DNA of 64,000 nt from contig CAWGKW010000002.1 of assembly GCA_963823275.1 (NCBI GenBank), positions 806,001 through 870,000 of the forward strand, given 5' to 3'. Below are positions 41,856 to 51,928 of the stretch, piece by piece. How positions within the stretch are numbered: position 1 is the stretch's first letter; every line of letters starts with the position of its first letter. The notes below the pieces were generated by a model. The model saw only the letters and a list, made by a program, of their open reading frames with translations. It had not been told where the DNA came from and did not search any database. This DNA is from RHKX01 sp963823275. Lineage in GTDB: Bacteria > Actinomycetota > Thermoleophilia > Solirubrobacterales > 70-9. The position numbers and the translations under genes were made by a program.

Positions 41856-43373
41856 ATGAGTTCGAAGCTGACGACACTGGGCCGGTTTCGGGAGCTTGCG
41901 AGCCAGGGCAACGTCGTCCCGGTCGTCGACGCGTTCGTCGAGGACACGGAGACGCCGGTCTCGGCCTTCCTCAAGCTCCGGGATAGGGCACCGTCGTTCC
42001 TGCTCGAGTCCGCCGAGCAGGGCGGGCGGCTCGGCCGCTACTCGTTCCTCGGCTTCGACCCGCATCTGCTGATCCGCTGGGCTGACGGGGAGCTGCTGGA
42101 GTGGGAGGGAGCGGCTGCCGCCGATCCGAGCGCCGAGCCGAGCCGACGGGCTCCGGCGCCCGATCCGTACGGGGCGGTGGCCGAGCGCATCGATTCGTTC
42201 AAGCTTGCGGACGCCGAGGGCATGCCGTTCGCCGGCGGGGCCGTCGGCCTGTTCGGATACGACCTCGTCCGCACGGTGGAGCCTCTCGGTGAGCCGAATC
42301 CCGACCCGCTCGGCCTTCCGGACCTCGCGCTGATGGTGCCCTCGCTGGTCGTCGCCTTCGATCACCACAGGCACGAGGTCTCGATCATCGCGCTCGCCTT
42401 CACCGATGACGGCGATCTCGATCAGACCTACGATCGGGCGGTGAGGCTGATCGAGAGGGCTCGCCAGCGTCTGCGAACCGGCCTCACCTCGCGCGGTGGG
42501 GGTGACGCGGAAAGTGCGCGGGCCGAGCCCGTCGAGTTCGAGTCGAACATGACGCGCGAGCAGTTCGAGTCGAACGTCTCCCGGATCATCGAGTACATCC
42601 GCGCCGGCGACGCCTTTCAGGTCGTCCCCTCGCAGCGGTTCTCCGCCACCTGCCCGGTCGAGGCCTTCTCGATCTATCGCGGCCTGCGCGCCGTCAACCC
42701 GTCCCCGTACATGTACTTCCTCGATTTCGGCGACTTCGAGATCGCGGGCGCCTCCCCGGAGCCGCTCGTCAAGGTTGCCGGCCGTCGGGTCGAGACCCGG
42801 CCGATCGCGGGCACCTACCCGCGTGGGGAGAACGAGGAGGAGGACCGCGCCAACGCCGAAGAGCTGCTCGCCGATCCCAAGGAGCGGGCAGAGCACGTCA
42901 TGCTCGTCGACCTCGGCCGCAACGATCTTGGACGCGTCTGCGAATACGGGACCGTCGAGGTCGACGAGCTGATGAAGGTCGAGACCTACAGCCACGTCCT
43001 GCACATCGTCAGCCGGGTCTCGGGCAGGCTCCGAGAGGGCCTGGGGGCCATGGACGTGCTGCGCTCGGCCCTGCCGGCCGGAACGCTCTCCGGCGCGCCG
43101 AAGGTCCGCGCGATGCAGATCATCGACGAGCTGGAGCCTCACAAGCGCTGCTCCTATGGCGGCGCGATCGGGTATCTGGACTTCCGCGGGGACCTCGATG
43201 TCGCGATCCACATCCGCACGGTCGTCGTCAAGGATGGCCTCGCCCACGTCCAGGCGGGGGGCGGCACAGTCGCCGACGCCAAGCCCGACTACGAGTACCG
43301 GGAGTCGCTGCAGAAGGCGAAGGCGATCTTCCAGGCCATCGAGGTCGCGGTCGAGCATCCGGAGTGGGAGTGA
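41856..43373 (+). CDS. trpE: Anthranilate synthase component I
   Basis: TrpE makes anthranilate from chorismate with ammonia from TrpG. The 505-residue protein has the tryptophan-feedback motif SFLLESAEQGGRLGRYSFLG (residues ~47-66), and the chorismate-binding C-terminus: QVVPSQRFSA, PSPYMYFLDFG, RPIAGTYPRGEN, DLGRNDLGRV, LPAGTLSGAPKVRAM and YGGAIGYLDFRGDLD. The LLES motif suggests feedback inhibition by tryptophan. It is intact and leads trpG, whose start lies one base after its stop. Confidence 0.97.
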   Translation: MSSKLTTLGRFRELASQGNVVPVVDAFVEDTETPVSAFLKLRDRAPSFLLESAEQGGRLGRYSFLGFDPHLLIRWADGELLEWEGAAAADPSAEPSRRAPAPDPYGAVAERIDSFKLADAEGMPFAGGAVGLFGYDLVRTVEPLGEPNPDPLGLPDLALMVPSLVVAFDHHRHEVSIIALAFTDDGDLDQTYDRAVRLIERARQRLRTGLTSRGGGDAESARAEPVEFESNMTREQFESNVSRIIEYIRAGDAFQVVPSQRFSATCPVEAFSIYRGLRAVNPSPYMYFLDFGDFEIAGASPEPLVKVAGRRVETRPIAGTYPRGENEEEDRANAEELLADPKERAEHVMLVDLGRNDLGRVCEYGTVEVDELMKVETYSHVLHIVSRVSGRLREGLGAMDVLRSALPAGTLSGAPKVRAMQIIDELEPHKRCSYGGAIGYLDFRGDLDVAIHIRTVVVKDGLAHVQAGGGTVADAKPDYEYRESLQKAKAIFQAIEVAVEHPEWE

Positions 43374-43374
43374 C

Positions 43375-43953
<579 letters not shown>

Positions 43954-43983
43954 GAGACTGACCCGCTCACCGGTCGCAGCACG

Positions 43984-45015
43984 ATGCCCAACGAAATCCT
44001 CACCCGCGCCATCGATGCCGTCTGTTCCGGCGAGCATCTGACCGCCGATCATGCTTCGGCGGTACTCGCCGAGATCATGGAGGGGCGAGCCGGGGAGGTG
44101 CAGACCGGGGCATTTCTGGTCGCATTGCGTGCGAAGGGGGAGACGGTTCCGGAGCTGATCGGGCTGGCACGGACCATGCGTGAGCTTGCGACGCACGTCG
44201 AGACCGGCCGCGACGACCTCGTCGACACCGCGGGAACCGGCGGCGGCCCTTCGACCTTCAACGTCTCGACCACCGCCGCCCTGATCGCGGCCGGGGCCGG
44301 TTGCGCGGTCGCCAAACACGGCAATCGATCCAGCACGTCGCGTTCCGGCTCCGCGGACATGCTCGAGGCGCTCGGGGTCGAGATCACGCTGAGCCCCGAG
44401 GGGGTCGGTGAGGCGATCCGCGCAACCGGCTTCGGCTTCATGTTCGCTCCCGCACATCACGCGGCGATGAAGCATGTCGTTCCGGTCCGCAGGGAGCTGG
44501 CCGTGCGCACGATCTTCAACTTCCTCGGACCGCTGACCAATCCAGCCGGGGCCACGCGGCAGCTGGTCGGGGTCTCCGATCGCCGCTACCAGGAGACGAT
44601 CGCTGAGGCGCTCGCCGGGCTCGGGTGCGAGCACGCCGTGGTGGTTACGGCGGACGACGGTCTCGACGAGTTCACGATCTCCGGCCGTACGAGGGTGATC
44701 GAGGTGCGTGACGGCGGCACGACCGAATGGTTCGCCGAGCCCACCGAGTTCGGCCTCGAGGAGGCCCCGCTCGAGGAGATCGCGGGCGGCGAGCCCGAGG
44801 AGAACGCCGATACCGCCCGCGCCATCCTGGCCGGCGATTCCGGACCCGCTGCCGACATCGCCCTACTCAACGCCGGCGCGGCGATCTACGTCGGCGGGGC
44901 GGCCTCCGATCTCGCCGCCGGCGTCGATGCGGCGCGAGAGGCCGTCGACTCCGGGGCTGCGGCCGACGTTCTGCGCAAGCTCGTCGAGATGCGAGATGCC
45001 GACCGCGATGACTGA
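43984..45015 (+). CDS. trpD: Anthranilate phosphoribosyltransferase
   Basis: TrpD joins anthranilate and PRPP. The 343-residue protein has DTAGTGGGPSTFNVSTTAAL (GTGGD-like PRPP motif, here GTGGG), AKHGNRSSTSRSGSADMLEALG and a RTIFNFLGPLTNPA segment, all typical. The usual Asp after GTGG is replaced by Gly, a variant I note but cannot interpret. ATG 43984 starts the normal N-terminal helical domain. Intact; it is followed by trpC after a short gap with its own TAGCCT hexamer. Confidence 0.95.
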   Translation: MPNEILTRAIDAVCSGEHLTADHASAVLAEIMEGRAGEVQTGAFLVALRAKGETVPELIGLARTMRELATHVETGRDDLVDTAGTGGGPSTFNVSTTAALIAAGAGCAVAKHGNRSSTSRSGSADMLEALGVEITLSPEGVGEAIRATGFGFMFAPAHHAAMKHVVPVRRELAVRTIFNFLGPLTNPAGATRQLVGVSDRRYQETIAEALAGLGCEHAVVVTADDGLDEFTISGRTRVIEVRDGGTTEWFAEPTEFGLEEAPLEEIAGGEPEENADTARAILAGDSGPAADIALLNAGAAIYVGGAASDLAAGVDAAREAVDSGAAADVLRKLVEMRDADRDD

Positions 45016-45057
45016 GGCGTTCTCACCCGCGCCCGCGATCGGTAGCCTCCCCGGAAG

Positions 45058-45871
45058 ATGAGCAGGTTGGATCAGCTCGTCGACGCGGCGCGTGAAGGCG
45101 TCCGCAGGCGCAGCGCGGAAACACCCGGAGATCAGCTCCGGTCCCGGCTCGGTACCCGCAGCGGGTCGAGGCCGTTCAAGGAGGCTCTGGTGCGGCCGGG
45201 ACTCTCGGTGATCGCCGAGTTCAAACGCGGCTCTCCCTCGGCCGGTGCGATCAACTCCGATGCCGACGTCGCGCACAGTGGTCGGCGCCTACGAGCGGGG
45301 CGGTGCGTCGGCCATCTCGGTCCTCACCGACGAGCCCAACTTCCATGGTTCCCTCGCCGACCTGGAGGCAGCGCGCGTGGCCTCCGCATTGCCGATCCTC
45401 CGCAAGGACTTCATCGTCGATCCATACCAGCTCTGGGAGGCGACGCTGGCCGGCGCCGATGCCGTGCTCCTGATCGTGGCGGCCCTCGCCGACGAGGATC
45501 TGCGCCTGCTCTGGGACGAGGCGACCGCACTCGATCTCGACTGCGTGGTCGAGGTCCATGACGAGTTCGACCTCGAGCGGGCGCTGAAGCTCGAGCCGGA
45601 CGTGATCGGCATCAACAACCGCAACCTCGCCGACCTCGTCGTCAACATCGAGACGACGCCGGAGCTGATCACCGATGTGCCCGCCGGAAAGACAGTGGTG
45701 GCCGAGTCCGGCTACAGCGAGCGGGCCCAGGTCGAGGAGCTCGATCGGATCGGCGTCGATGCGGTTCTGATCGGCGAGATCCTGATGCGCTCGGAGGATC
45801 CGGAGGCGGTGGTCCACTCGTTCATGCCGGACGAGATCACTCGCGAGTACCTGTTCACCGACGAACGCTGA
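45058..45871 (+). CDS. trpC: Indole-3-glycerol phosphate synthase (one frameshift)
   Basis: TrpC closes the indole ring. The N-terminal part reads MSRLDQLVDAAREGVRRR and VIAEFKRGSPSAGAI (the SPS phosphate-site motif); then the frame breaks near 45280, where one extra A between CAC and GTG separates it from VVGAYERGGASAISVLTDE, LRKDFIVDPYQLWEA, IGINNRNLADL and VAESGYSER, all diagnostic. Removing one base gives a 270-residue protein of normal length. TAGCCT (45043-45048) ends nine bases before the ATG. Confidence 0.94.
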
Positions 45872-45969
45872 GCGTCGCTCGAGCTTTAGATTTCGACGGG
45901 GAGAAGTCTTAGCCGTCACTTCAGGGGGGATTTGGATCGGCCTGAGGATGCCGCCCGATGATCGGCGCC

Positions 45970-47164
45970 ATGACTCCGAATCAGATCCTTCTTCAGCAGT
46001 TCCTTCGGCTCCGGCTTGCTCGGCGGCGTCGTCGCGCTCGCCCTCGGCGTGATCGCGATCGCGTCGGGCCTGGTCTCGGTCGACAACTCGTCGGGCTCGA
46101 ACCGCCGCGGCGTCGGCTCCGCTCGCCCCGCCGACCGAGCCCGCCGCCGGCGCCGGGCGGACGATCGGCCAGGTCTACGAGCAGGATGCCCAGGGTGTGG
46201 CGTTCATCTCTGCCGAGCAGTCCGGCGGATCGTCTTCGTCGCCCTTCGGTGCGCCCTCCGGCGGCGGAGCCGCCACCGGCTCCGGAATCCTGATCGACGG
46301 AGAGGGCCACATCCTGACCAACGCCCACGTGGTCGACGGATCGACATCGGTGTCGGTCAAGTTCGGCGACGGTGAGTCGCTTTCCGCCGAGGTCCTCGGG
46401 GCCGACGACTCCACCGACGTAGCGGTGATCGCGGTCGATCCCGGCAATCTGGATGCGACCCCGCTGGAGCTCGGCGACTCCGATTCGGTCAAGGTCGGCG
46501 ACGGGACGATCGCGATCGGCAACCCTTACGGACTCGATCGCACCGTCACCTCGGGGATCATCTCCGCCCTGCAGCGCCAGATCAGTGCACCGAACGGCTT
46601 CACCATCTCCGACGTGATCCAGACCGACGCCGCGATCAACCCCGGTAACTCGGGCGGCCCGTTGCTCGACGCCAACGGTCGCGTGATCGGCATCAACTCG
46701 CAGATTGCGACCGGAACCGGCAGCAGCGGCTCGGTCGGCATCGGCTTCGCCGTCCCGATCAACACCGCCAGGACGGTCGCCGGCCAGATCATCGACGGCG
46801 GCTCCGTCGAGCATGCCTACCTCGGCATCGAGGGCACCGACCTGAATGCCGAGCTGGCCAAGGGGCTCGACCTCGACGTCGACGAGGGCGTTCTCGTCCA
46901 GAAGGTCACCGCCGACGGTCCTGCCGCCGACGCCGGACTCGTCGCCGGCGACGCGGCAGTCGCGATCGCGGGCACTCAGGTCAAGGCCGGCGGCGACGTG
47001 ATCACCGCCATCGACGGCGTCCAGATCACCGGCATGGAGGATCTGATCTCGGCCGTCAACGCCAGGCAGCCCGGCGACGAGGTCACTCTGACGGCTCGCG
47101 GGACGGGTCAGACGAGGAGATCACGGTGACGCTGGGCGATCGCCCGGACACGGTCCAGGGCTAG
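45970..47164 (+). CDS. HtrA/DegP-like trypsin-type serine protease with PDZ domain (three frameshifts)
   Basis: The reassembled product has one N-terminal transmembrane helix (GLLGGVVALALGVIAIASGL), a Pro/Ala linker (APLAPPTEPAAG), a trypsin-like domain with His in ILTNAHVV, Asp in STDVAVI and Ser in NPGNSGGPLL, and a C-terminal PDZ domain. It is a membrane-anchored envelope protease. Breaks occur near 46000 (+1), 46105 (+1) and 47115 (-1 or +2); after the last one the true end reads EEITVTLGDRPDTVQG to TAG 47162-47164. Its presence between trpC and trpF is unusual and has no metabolic explanation. Confidence 0.85.
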
Positions 47165-47342
47165 TTCCACGCCCTTCCAAAGTCGCAGGGTAGGACCACC
47201 CTGGGAGGACAAGCGATCGAGATCCAGCCGTGCATGCTCTGAGGGCCGGGGAGTGGAGGTGCCGCCGACACTCAGCACGAAGTGCGGAGGCGGTGCCTCT
47301 GCCGCCCGGCCCCTCGGTGGCGGTTATGCGATCTTTGATCCT

Positions 47343-48049
47343 GTGAAGGTCAAGATCTGCGGGATCACACGGATGGAGGACGCCGAGGCGGCGGTCTCGG
47401 GAGGGGCCTGGGCGATCGGCCTCAACCACAGCCCCGAGAGCCCACGCCGGGTGGATCCGCTCGATCGGGCGAGGAGATCGGGGCGGCGATGAAGCGCAGG
47501 ATCGAGGTCGCCGGCGTCTTCGTCAACGCTCATCTCGACGAGGTCGTCGACATCGCCGACCGCGATCAGCTGACGATCGTGCAGCTGCACGGGGACGAGG
47601 GTCCGACGTTCTGCCGCGAGGTCGACCGCCGGACCGGCTGCAAGGTGATCAAGGCCTTCCGGGTCAAGTCCCCGGCCGAGATCACGGCCGCTCGCGCCTT
47701 CCGCACCGACTACCACCTGTTCGACACCTACCGTCGCGGTCAGCACGGGGGCACCGGGGAGACCTTCGACTGGGATCTCGTCGCCGGCCGGCGCGGCGGT
47801 GTGCCGGCGATCCTCGCCGGCGGCCTCACCCCCGACAACGTCGGTGATGCGATCGCGATCGCCAACCCCTGGGGGGTCGATGTGGCCAGTGGCGTCGAGT
47901 CGGCACCGGGGATCAAGGACCACAACCTGATCACCTCCTTCCTCGCCGCCGCAGGGCGCGCCGGGGTCATTCAGCGCGATCAACGCGATCGGCGGCGCGC
48001 GCTCAAGCGCATGCGTCGCGCGGTCGCTCACGGACGGTCCGGCGAGTGA
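47343..48049 (+). CDS. trpF: Phosphoribosylanthranilate isomerase (one frameshift)
   Basis: TrpF isomerises phosphoribosylanthranilate. GTG 47343 gives MKVKICGITRMEDAEAAVSGG (the KICGIT phosphate/catalytic Cys motif) and LNHSPESPRRVDP; the continuation, GEEIGAAMKRRIEVAGVFVNA, LTIVQLHGDEG and AILAGGLTPDNV with the catalytic Asp in FDTYRRGQHGGTGETFDW, is in another frame, joined near 47460. The shift is -1 (or +2). The end carries ~25 extra basic residues beyond the usual length and overlaps the trpB start. In the 178 bases before it a 6-bp hairpin CAGGGT/ACCCTG (47186-47203) is visible. Confidence 0.92.
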
Positions 48050-49230
48050 GCACCATCGAGTCCCGATTCGGCCCCTACGGAGGCCGCTACGTCCCCGAGG
48101 TCCTGATCGCTGCTCTCGACGAGCTGACCGAAGCCTGGGAGCAGGCGCGATCCGATCCGGCATACCGGGAGGAGCTCAGCGGCCTGTTGCGGGACTTCGT
48201 CGGCCGTCCCGACCCCGCTTTACCTCGCTCGCCGGCTTTCCGAGCATGCCGGCCGGACCGTCTACCTGAAGCGCGAGGACCTGGCTCACACCGGTGCTCA
48301 CAAGATCAACAACGCGGTCGGTCAGGCGTTGCTCGCCAGGCGAATGGGCAAGAGCCGGATCATCGCCGAGACGGGAGCCGGTCAGCATGGGGTCGCGAGC
48401 GCAACGGCGTGCGCGCTACTCGGCCTCGATTGCATCGTCTACATGGGCACCGAGGACATGCGTCGCCAGCGGCCCAACGTCGAGCGGATGGAGCTGATGG
48501 GAGCGAAGGTCGAGCCGGTGGAGGCGGGCGCGCGCACTCTCAAGGAGGCGGTCAGCGCGGCGATCCGCGACTGGGTCACCAACGTCGCCGATACCCATTA
48601 CATCATCGGCTCGGCGGTCGGCCCTGCTCCCTATCCCGCGCTTGTCCGCGACCTGCAGATGGTCATCGGCGAGGAGGCCCGGGAGCAGATCCTCGCTGCC
48701 GAGGGGCGCCTGCCTGATCGCGTCATCGCCTGCGTCGGCGGCGGCTCGAACGCGATCGGGAGCTTCGTTCCCTTCATCGATGACGGGGGCGTCGAGTTGA
48801 TCGGCGTCGAGGCGGCGGGCGAGGGACTTCAGGGTCGCCACGGGGCCTCGCTGGGCGCCGGCCGGACCGGCGTCCTCCACGGCGCGCTCTCATCCGTCCT
48901 CGCCGACGAAGATGGGCAGATCCTGGAGGCGCATTCGATCTCCGCCGGTCTCGACTACCCGGGGGTCGGGCCCGAGCACGCGATGCTGCGCGACACGGGC
49001 CGGGCACGATACGTGGCGATCACCGACGATGACGCCCTGCGTGCGTTCCGGGATCTCTCGCAGCTGGAGGGCATCATCCCGGCGCTCGAGACCTCCCACG
49101 CGGTGGCCTGGATCCTGGGGGAGGGGCGCGAGGGATCGGGAGATCTCGACGTGCTCACCCTCTCTGGGCGTGGCGACAAGGACCTCGCCGAGGCTCTCGT
49201 CGGGCTGGAGGGGCTGGCGGCGATGCCTGA
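48046..49230 (+). CDS. trpB: Tryptophan synthase beta chain (one frameshift; reads on into trpA)
   Basis: TrpB condenses indole and serine with PLP. GTG 48046 gives MSTIESRFGPYGGRYVPEVL; an extra C in the run at 48213-48217 breaks the frame, which resumes as LYLARRLSEHAGRTVYLKRED and HTGAHKINNAVGQA (PLP lysine), ETGAGQHGVASA, GGGSNAIGSF and LSGRGDKDLAEAL. No stop follows in that frame: it runs through LVGLEGLAAMPETG directly into TrpA. A TGA at 49228-49230, overlapping the trpA ATG, would end TrpB if one base is missing shortly upstream. So the fusion is either real or caused by an indel. Confidence 0.92.
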
Positions 49231-50036
49231 GACCGGAATCGAGCGGATCGCCGCCGCGTTCGCGACGGCGAAGTCCGAGGGCAGGGCAGCGCTCATGCCG
49301 TACCTGATGGGCGGATTTCCCGACATGGCGACATCGGCTGCCGTGATCGACGCCTACGCCGATACCGGCGCCGATCTGATCGAGCTCGGGGTGCCGTACT
49401 CCGACCCGCTTGCGGATGGGCCGCTGATCCACGCCGCTGGTACCACCGCCCTGCGCGCCGGTGCGAGGTTCGACGGGGTGTCTGGCGCTCTGTGAGCGGG
49501 TCGCCGCTCGCCTCCCGGTGCTGCCGATGGTCTACGCGAACGTCGTTCTGACGCTGGGTGCGGAGCGCTTCGCCGCGGCGCTCGAAGGCGCCGGCGCGGC
49601 GGGGGCGATCGTTCCCGACCTGCCCCGCGACGAGGACCCCTCGGTCGCTGCAGCACTGCTCGAGCGGGGCCTGGCTCCGATCGGGTTCGTCTCGCCGACC
49701 ACCTCACCTGAACGGCTGACCGAGATCGCCCGTGAAGCGGTCGGGTTCACCTACGTCGTCTCGTTGACCGGGGTGACGGGCGAGCGGTCCGAGCTGCCCG
49801 CATCGCTCGGCGAGATGGTGGCAGCGGTTCAGAAGGCGTCGGGGGCGCCGGCTGCGGTCGGGTTCGGCATCGGGACGCCCGAGCAGGCGGCCCAGGTCGG
49901 AGCCGTCGCCGACGGGGTGATCATCGGAACCCGGCTCGTCAGGGCGGTCGCCGACGCGGCCGAGGAGCCGGATCCGAAGGCCGCGGCGGTCGACGCCGTG
50001 TCCGCTTTCATGGCGGACACCCGCCTCGCCCTGTAG
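49223..50036 (+). CDS. trpA: Tryptophan synthase alpha chain (one frameshift)
   Basis: TrpA cleaves indole-glycerol phosphate and channels indole to TrpB. ATG 49223 gives MPETGIERIAAAFATAKSEG, then LMPYLMGGFPD with DLIELGVPYSDPLADGP (catalytic Glu/Asp), and after an extra T near 49480 it continues VLPMVYANVVLTLGAERF, GAIVPDLPRDE, SLTGVTGERSELP and GFGIGTPEQAAQV. With one base removed it is 270 residues, the normal size. Its beginning is in frame with trpB. Confidence 0.93.
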
Positions 50037-50047
50037 ATTCCGCGGCG

Positions 50048-50224
50048 ATGCAGCTCTTGGGCTTCCTGTTCCTGGCGATGTTCGCCTTCATCATCGGCTA
50101 CGCGCTCGATCTCGGCGGAGCCGTCTGCGCGATGATCTTCCTGCTGATTCTCTTCACCGGCGCCCTGCTGCATTCTTGGCATGGGCTGATCGACTGGGTC
50201 CGCGGCCCCGCAGCAAAGCTGTAG
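50048..50224 (+). CDS. Small two-helix membrane protein, unknown function
   Basis: This 58-residue frame begins with ATG 50048 and encodes a hydrophobic peptide with two likely transmembrane helices (LLGFLFLAMFAFIIGYAL and VCAMIFLLILFTGALLH) and a short basic end. It starts 11 bases after trpA. I do not recognise the family; small membrane proteins of this type behind a core operon are common in actinobacteria. Its stop is followed at once by an inverted copy of the repeat. Confidence 0.6.
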   Translation: MQLLGFLFLAMFAFIIGYALDLGGAVCAMIFLLILFTGALLHSWHGLIDWVRGPAAKL

Positions 50225-50429
50225 CACCCGAGCAGAGCGGACGCGCAGCGGAGCATCTGCTCGGAGTCATCCAAGGCAATGAGGGAGGAACCTGACTCCC
50301 ACCACACCGCTCACCCGCCTGCCGAGCGACGTTTCAGGTTCAGTGGTCGATTACCACTGACATCCAACGAAGATCCGCCAACGAACTGCACACCGCGCCG
50401 CCCGAGCGCAGCGGAGCATCTGCTCGGAG
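50225..50429 (-). repeat. Composite 3'-end repeat between converging genes (modules 1-2-1)
   Basis: On the minus strand the element starts directly after the pfkA TAA with a left arm and loop, but with the right arm deleted, continues as module 2 (hairpin TCAGTGGT/ACCACTGA at 50340-50360 and AACCTGA/TCAGGTT), and ends with a complete module-1 hairpin (arms at 50228-50236 and 50256-50264) next to the stop of the small membrane protein gene. It is the inverted counterpart of 2841-3030, differing at only a few positions. Confidence 0.85.
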
Positions 50430-51464
50430 TTAGGTGAAGAAACGCTTGGCGATCTCGAGCAGCTCGAGATCCACGGGTTTGATCCCGGAAACATGTTCGA
50501 GTGGGACCGAGCTGATCTCGTTGCTCTTGAGGGCAACCATTCGCCCGAACTCCCCGGCCTTGGCCAGCTCGTAAGCCTTGGCGCCGTAGCGCGTCGCTAG
50601 GACCCGGTCGTGGGACGTAGGAGTTCCGCCACGCTGGATGTGGCCGAGGACGACCGTGCGGGCCTCGTAGCCCGTCATCCCCTCCAGTTCCTTGCTTAGG
50701 GCGGCGCCGATCCCGCCGAGCCGGTGGTAGCCGTATTCGTCCGCCTCCTCGTAGATCCGCACCTGGTCGACCTCGCCGCTCTGAAAGCAGAGGTTGGCCC
50801 CCTCGGCGACGACGATGATCGAGAAGTCCTTGCCGCGCTCGTGACGCCGTGTGATCGCAGCGGCCAGCTCCTCACAGGTCGTGTTGACCTCCGGGATCAC
50901 GATCCCGTCGGCCCCCCCTGCGATCCCTCCGTAGAGGGCGATCCAGCCGGCGTTTCGTCCCATCACCTCGACGACCATGACGCGGTTGTGGGACTGAGCC
51001 GTCGTGTGGAGCCGATCGATGGCTTCGCTGACGACCTGGACGGCGGTGTCGAAGCCGAAGGTGTAGTCGGTCCCGACTATGTCGTTGTCGATCGTCTTCG
51101 GCACCCCGATCAGCGGCAGCCCCTGTTGCTCGTAGAGCTGGCGGGTGATCTCCATCGTGTGATCGCCGCCGATCGCGACCACCGCGTCGAGCCCATCAAG
51201 CTTGAATGCCTCTGCCACGCGGTCAACGGCGCCTTCGGTGGAGGGCTCGAAGCTCGAGGTCCGCAGGATCGTTCCGCCGAGCGAGAGGATCCCCGAGACC
51301 GCCCTCTCATCGAGGGGAACGTAGTCGCGCTCGGCGAGGCCTTGGTAGCCGCGCATGATCCCCACCACCTCATCCCCACGGTCGATCGCCGAGCGGGTCA
51401 CGGCGCGAATCACGGCATTCAAACCGGGGCAATCGCCGCCGGCGGTGAGCATTCCGATCTTCAT
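50430..51464 (-). CDS. pfkA: 6-phosphofructokinase
   Basis: PFK makes fructose 1,6-bisphosphate in glycolysis. The 344-residue protein has GMLTAGGDCPGLNAVIR at the start, AIGGDHTMEI, GVPKTIDNDIVGTDYTFGFDTA, EVMGRNAGWIAL and LGHIQRGGTPTSHDR. The donor-determining positions differ from E. coli PfkA: the residue after GGD is His instead of Gly, and the residue before TIDND is Lys instead of Gly. Lys is typical of PPi-dependent and some non-allosteric ATP enzymes, so the phosphoryl donor is uncertain. TATCCT lies 8 bases before the ATG on its strand. The 3' end runs into the composite repeat. Confidence 0.95.
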   Translation of the reverse strand: MKIGMLTAGGDCPGLNAVIRAVTRSAIDRGDEVVGIMRGYQGLAERDYVPLDERAVSGILSLGGTILRTSSFEPSTEGAVDRVAEAFKLDGLDAVVAIGGDHTMEITRQLYEQQGLPLIGVPKTIDNDIVGTDYTFGFDTAVQVVSEAIDRLHTTAQSHNRVMVVEVMGRNAGWIALYGGIAGGADGIVIPEVNTTCEELAAAITRRHERGKDFSIIVVAEGANLCFQSGEVDQVRIYEEADEYGYHRLGGIGAALSKELEGMTGYEARTVVLGHIQRGGTPTSHDRVLATRYGAKAYELAKAGEFGRMVALKSNEISSVPLEHVSGIKPVDLELLEIAKRFFT

Positions 51465-51524
51465 CGAGTCGAGGATAGTGTCGGTGCTTCGATGCCGCCT
51501 TGTCCCGATGTCGATAATTGATCG

Positions 51525-51904
51525 ATGGAATCTCGTCGTGACTTCGCGCTGCTCTACGACGGCGACTGTGGCTTCTGCCGTCTGTCGGCGAAGTCGGCGA
51601 TGCGCCTGGACGTCGAGCAGCACCTGCGAGCGGTGGCGATTCAGAGTGAGGAGGGCCAGCGCCTGTTGACCGAGGTACGCCCCGAGCATCGACTCGATTC
51701 GTTCCACCTCGTGACGCCCGGAGGGCACGGTTCTCTCCGGTCCCGAGGCCGCGGCCCCGCTGGCGCGGTTGCTCCGCGGGGGCCATGTGCCCTCCCGGGC
51801 GATGCGCCGCTTTCCCGACCAGACCGCCCGCGCTTTATGGGTTCATCTCCCGCCATCGCAGCAAGTTCGGCAAGGTCGGGCTGCGATCCCGCTCGGTGGA
51901 CTAG
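51525..51904 (+). CDS. DCC-family (DUF393) thiol-disulfide oxidoreductase-like protein (two frameshifts)
   Basis: The N-terminus FALLYDGDCGFCRLSAKSA has the DxxCxxC motif of the DCC family (residues ~10-17), thioredoxin-like small proteins with a possible redox role. Near 51722 and again near 51830 the frame moves by +1; read across, the rest is GTVLSGPEAAAPLARLLRGG, VPSRAMRRFPDQTARA and LYGFISRHRSKFGKVG to TAG 51902-51904, giving ~126 residues as expected. A GATAAT hexamer (51513-51518) lies six bases before ATG 51525, divergent from pfkA. Confidence 0.8.
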
Positions 51905-51928
51905 CCGTCGCACCGCGATAATCGCTCG

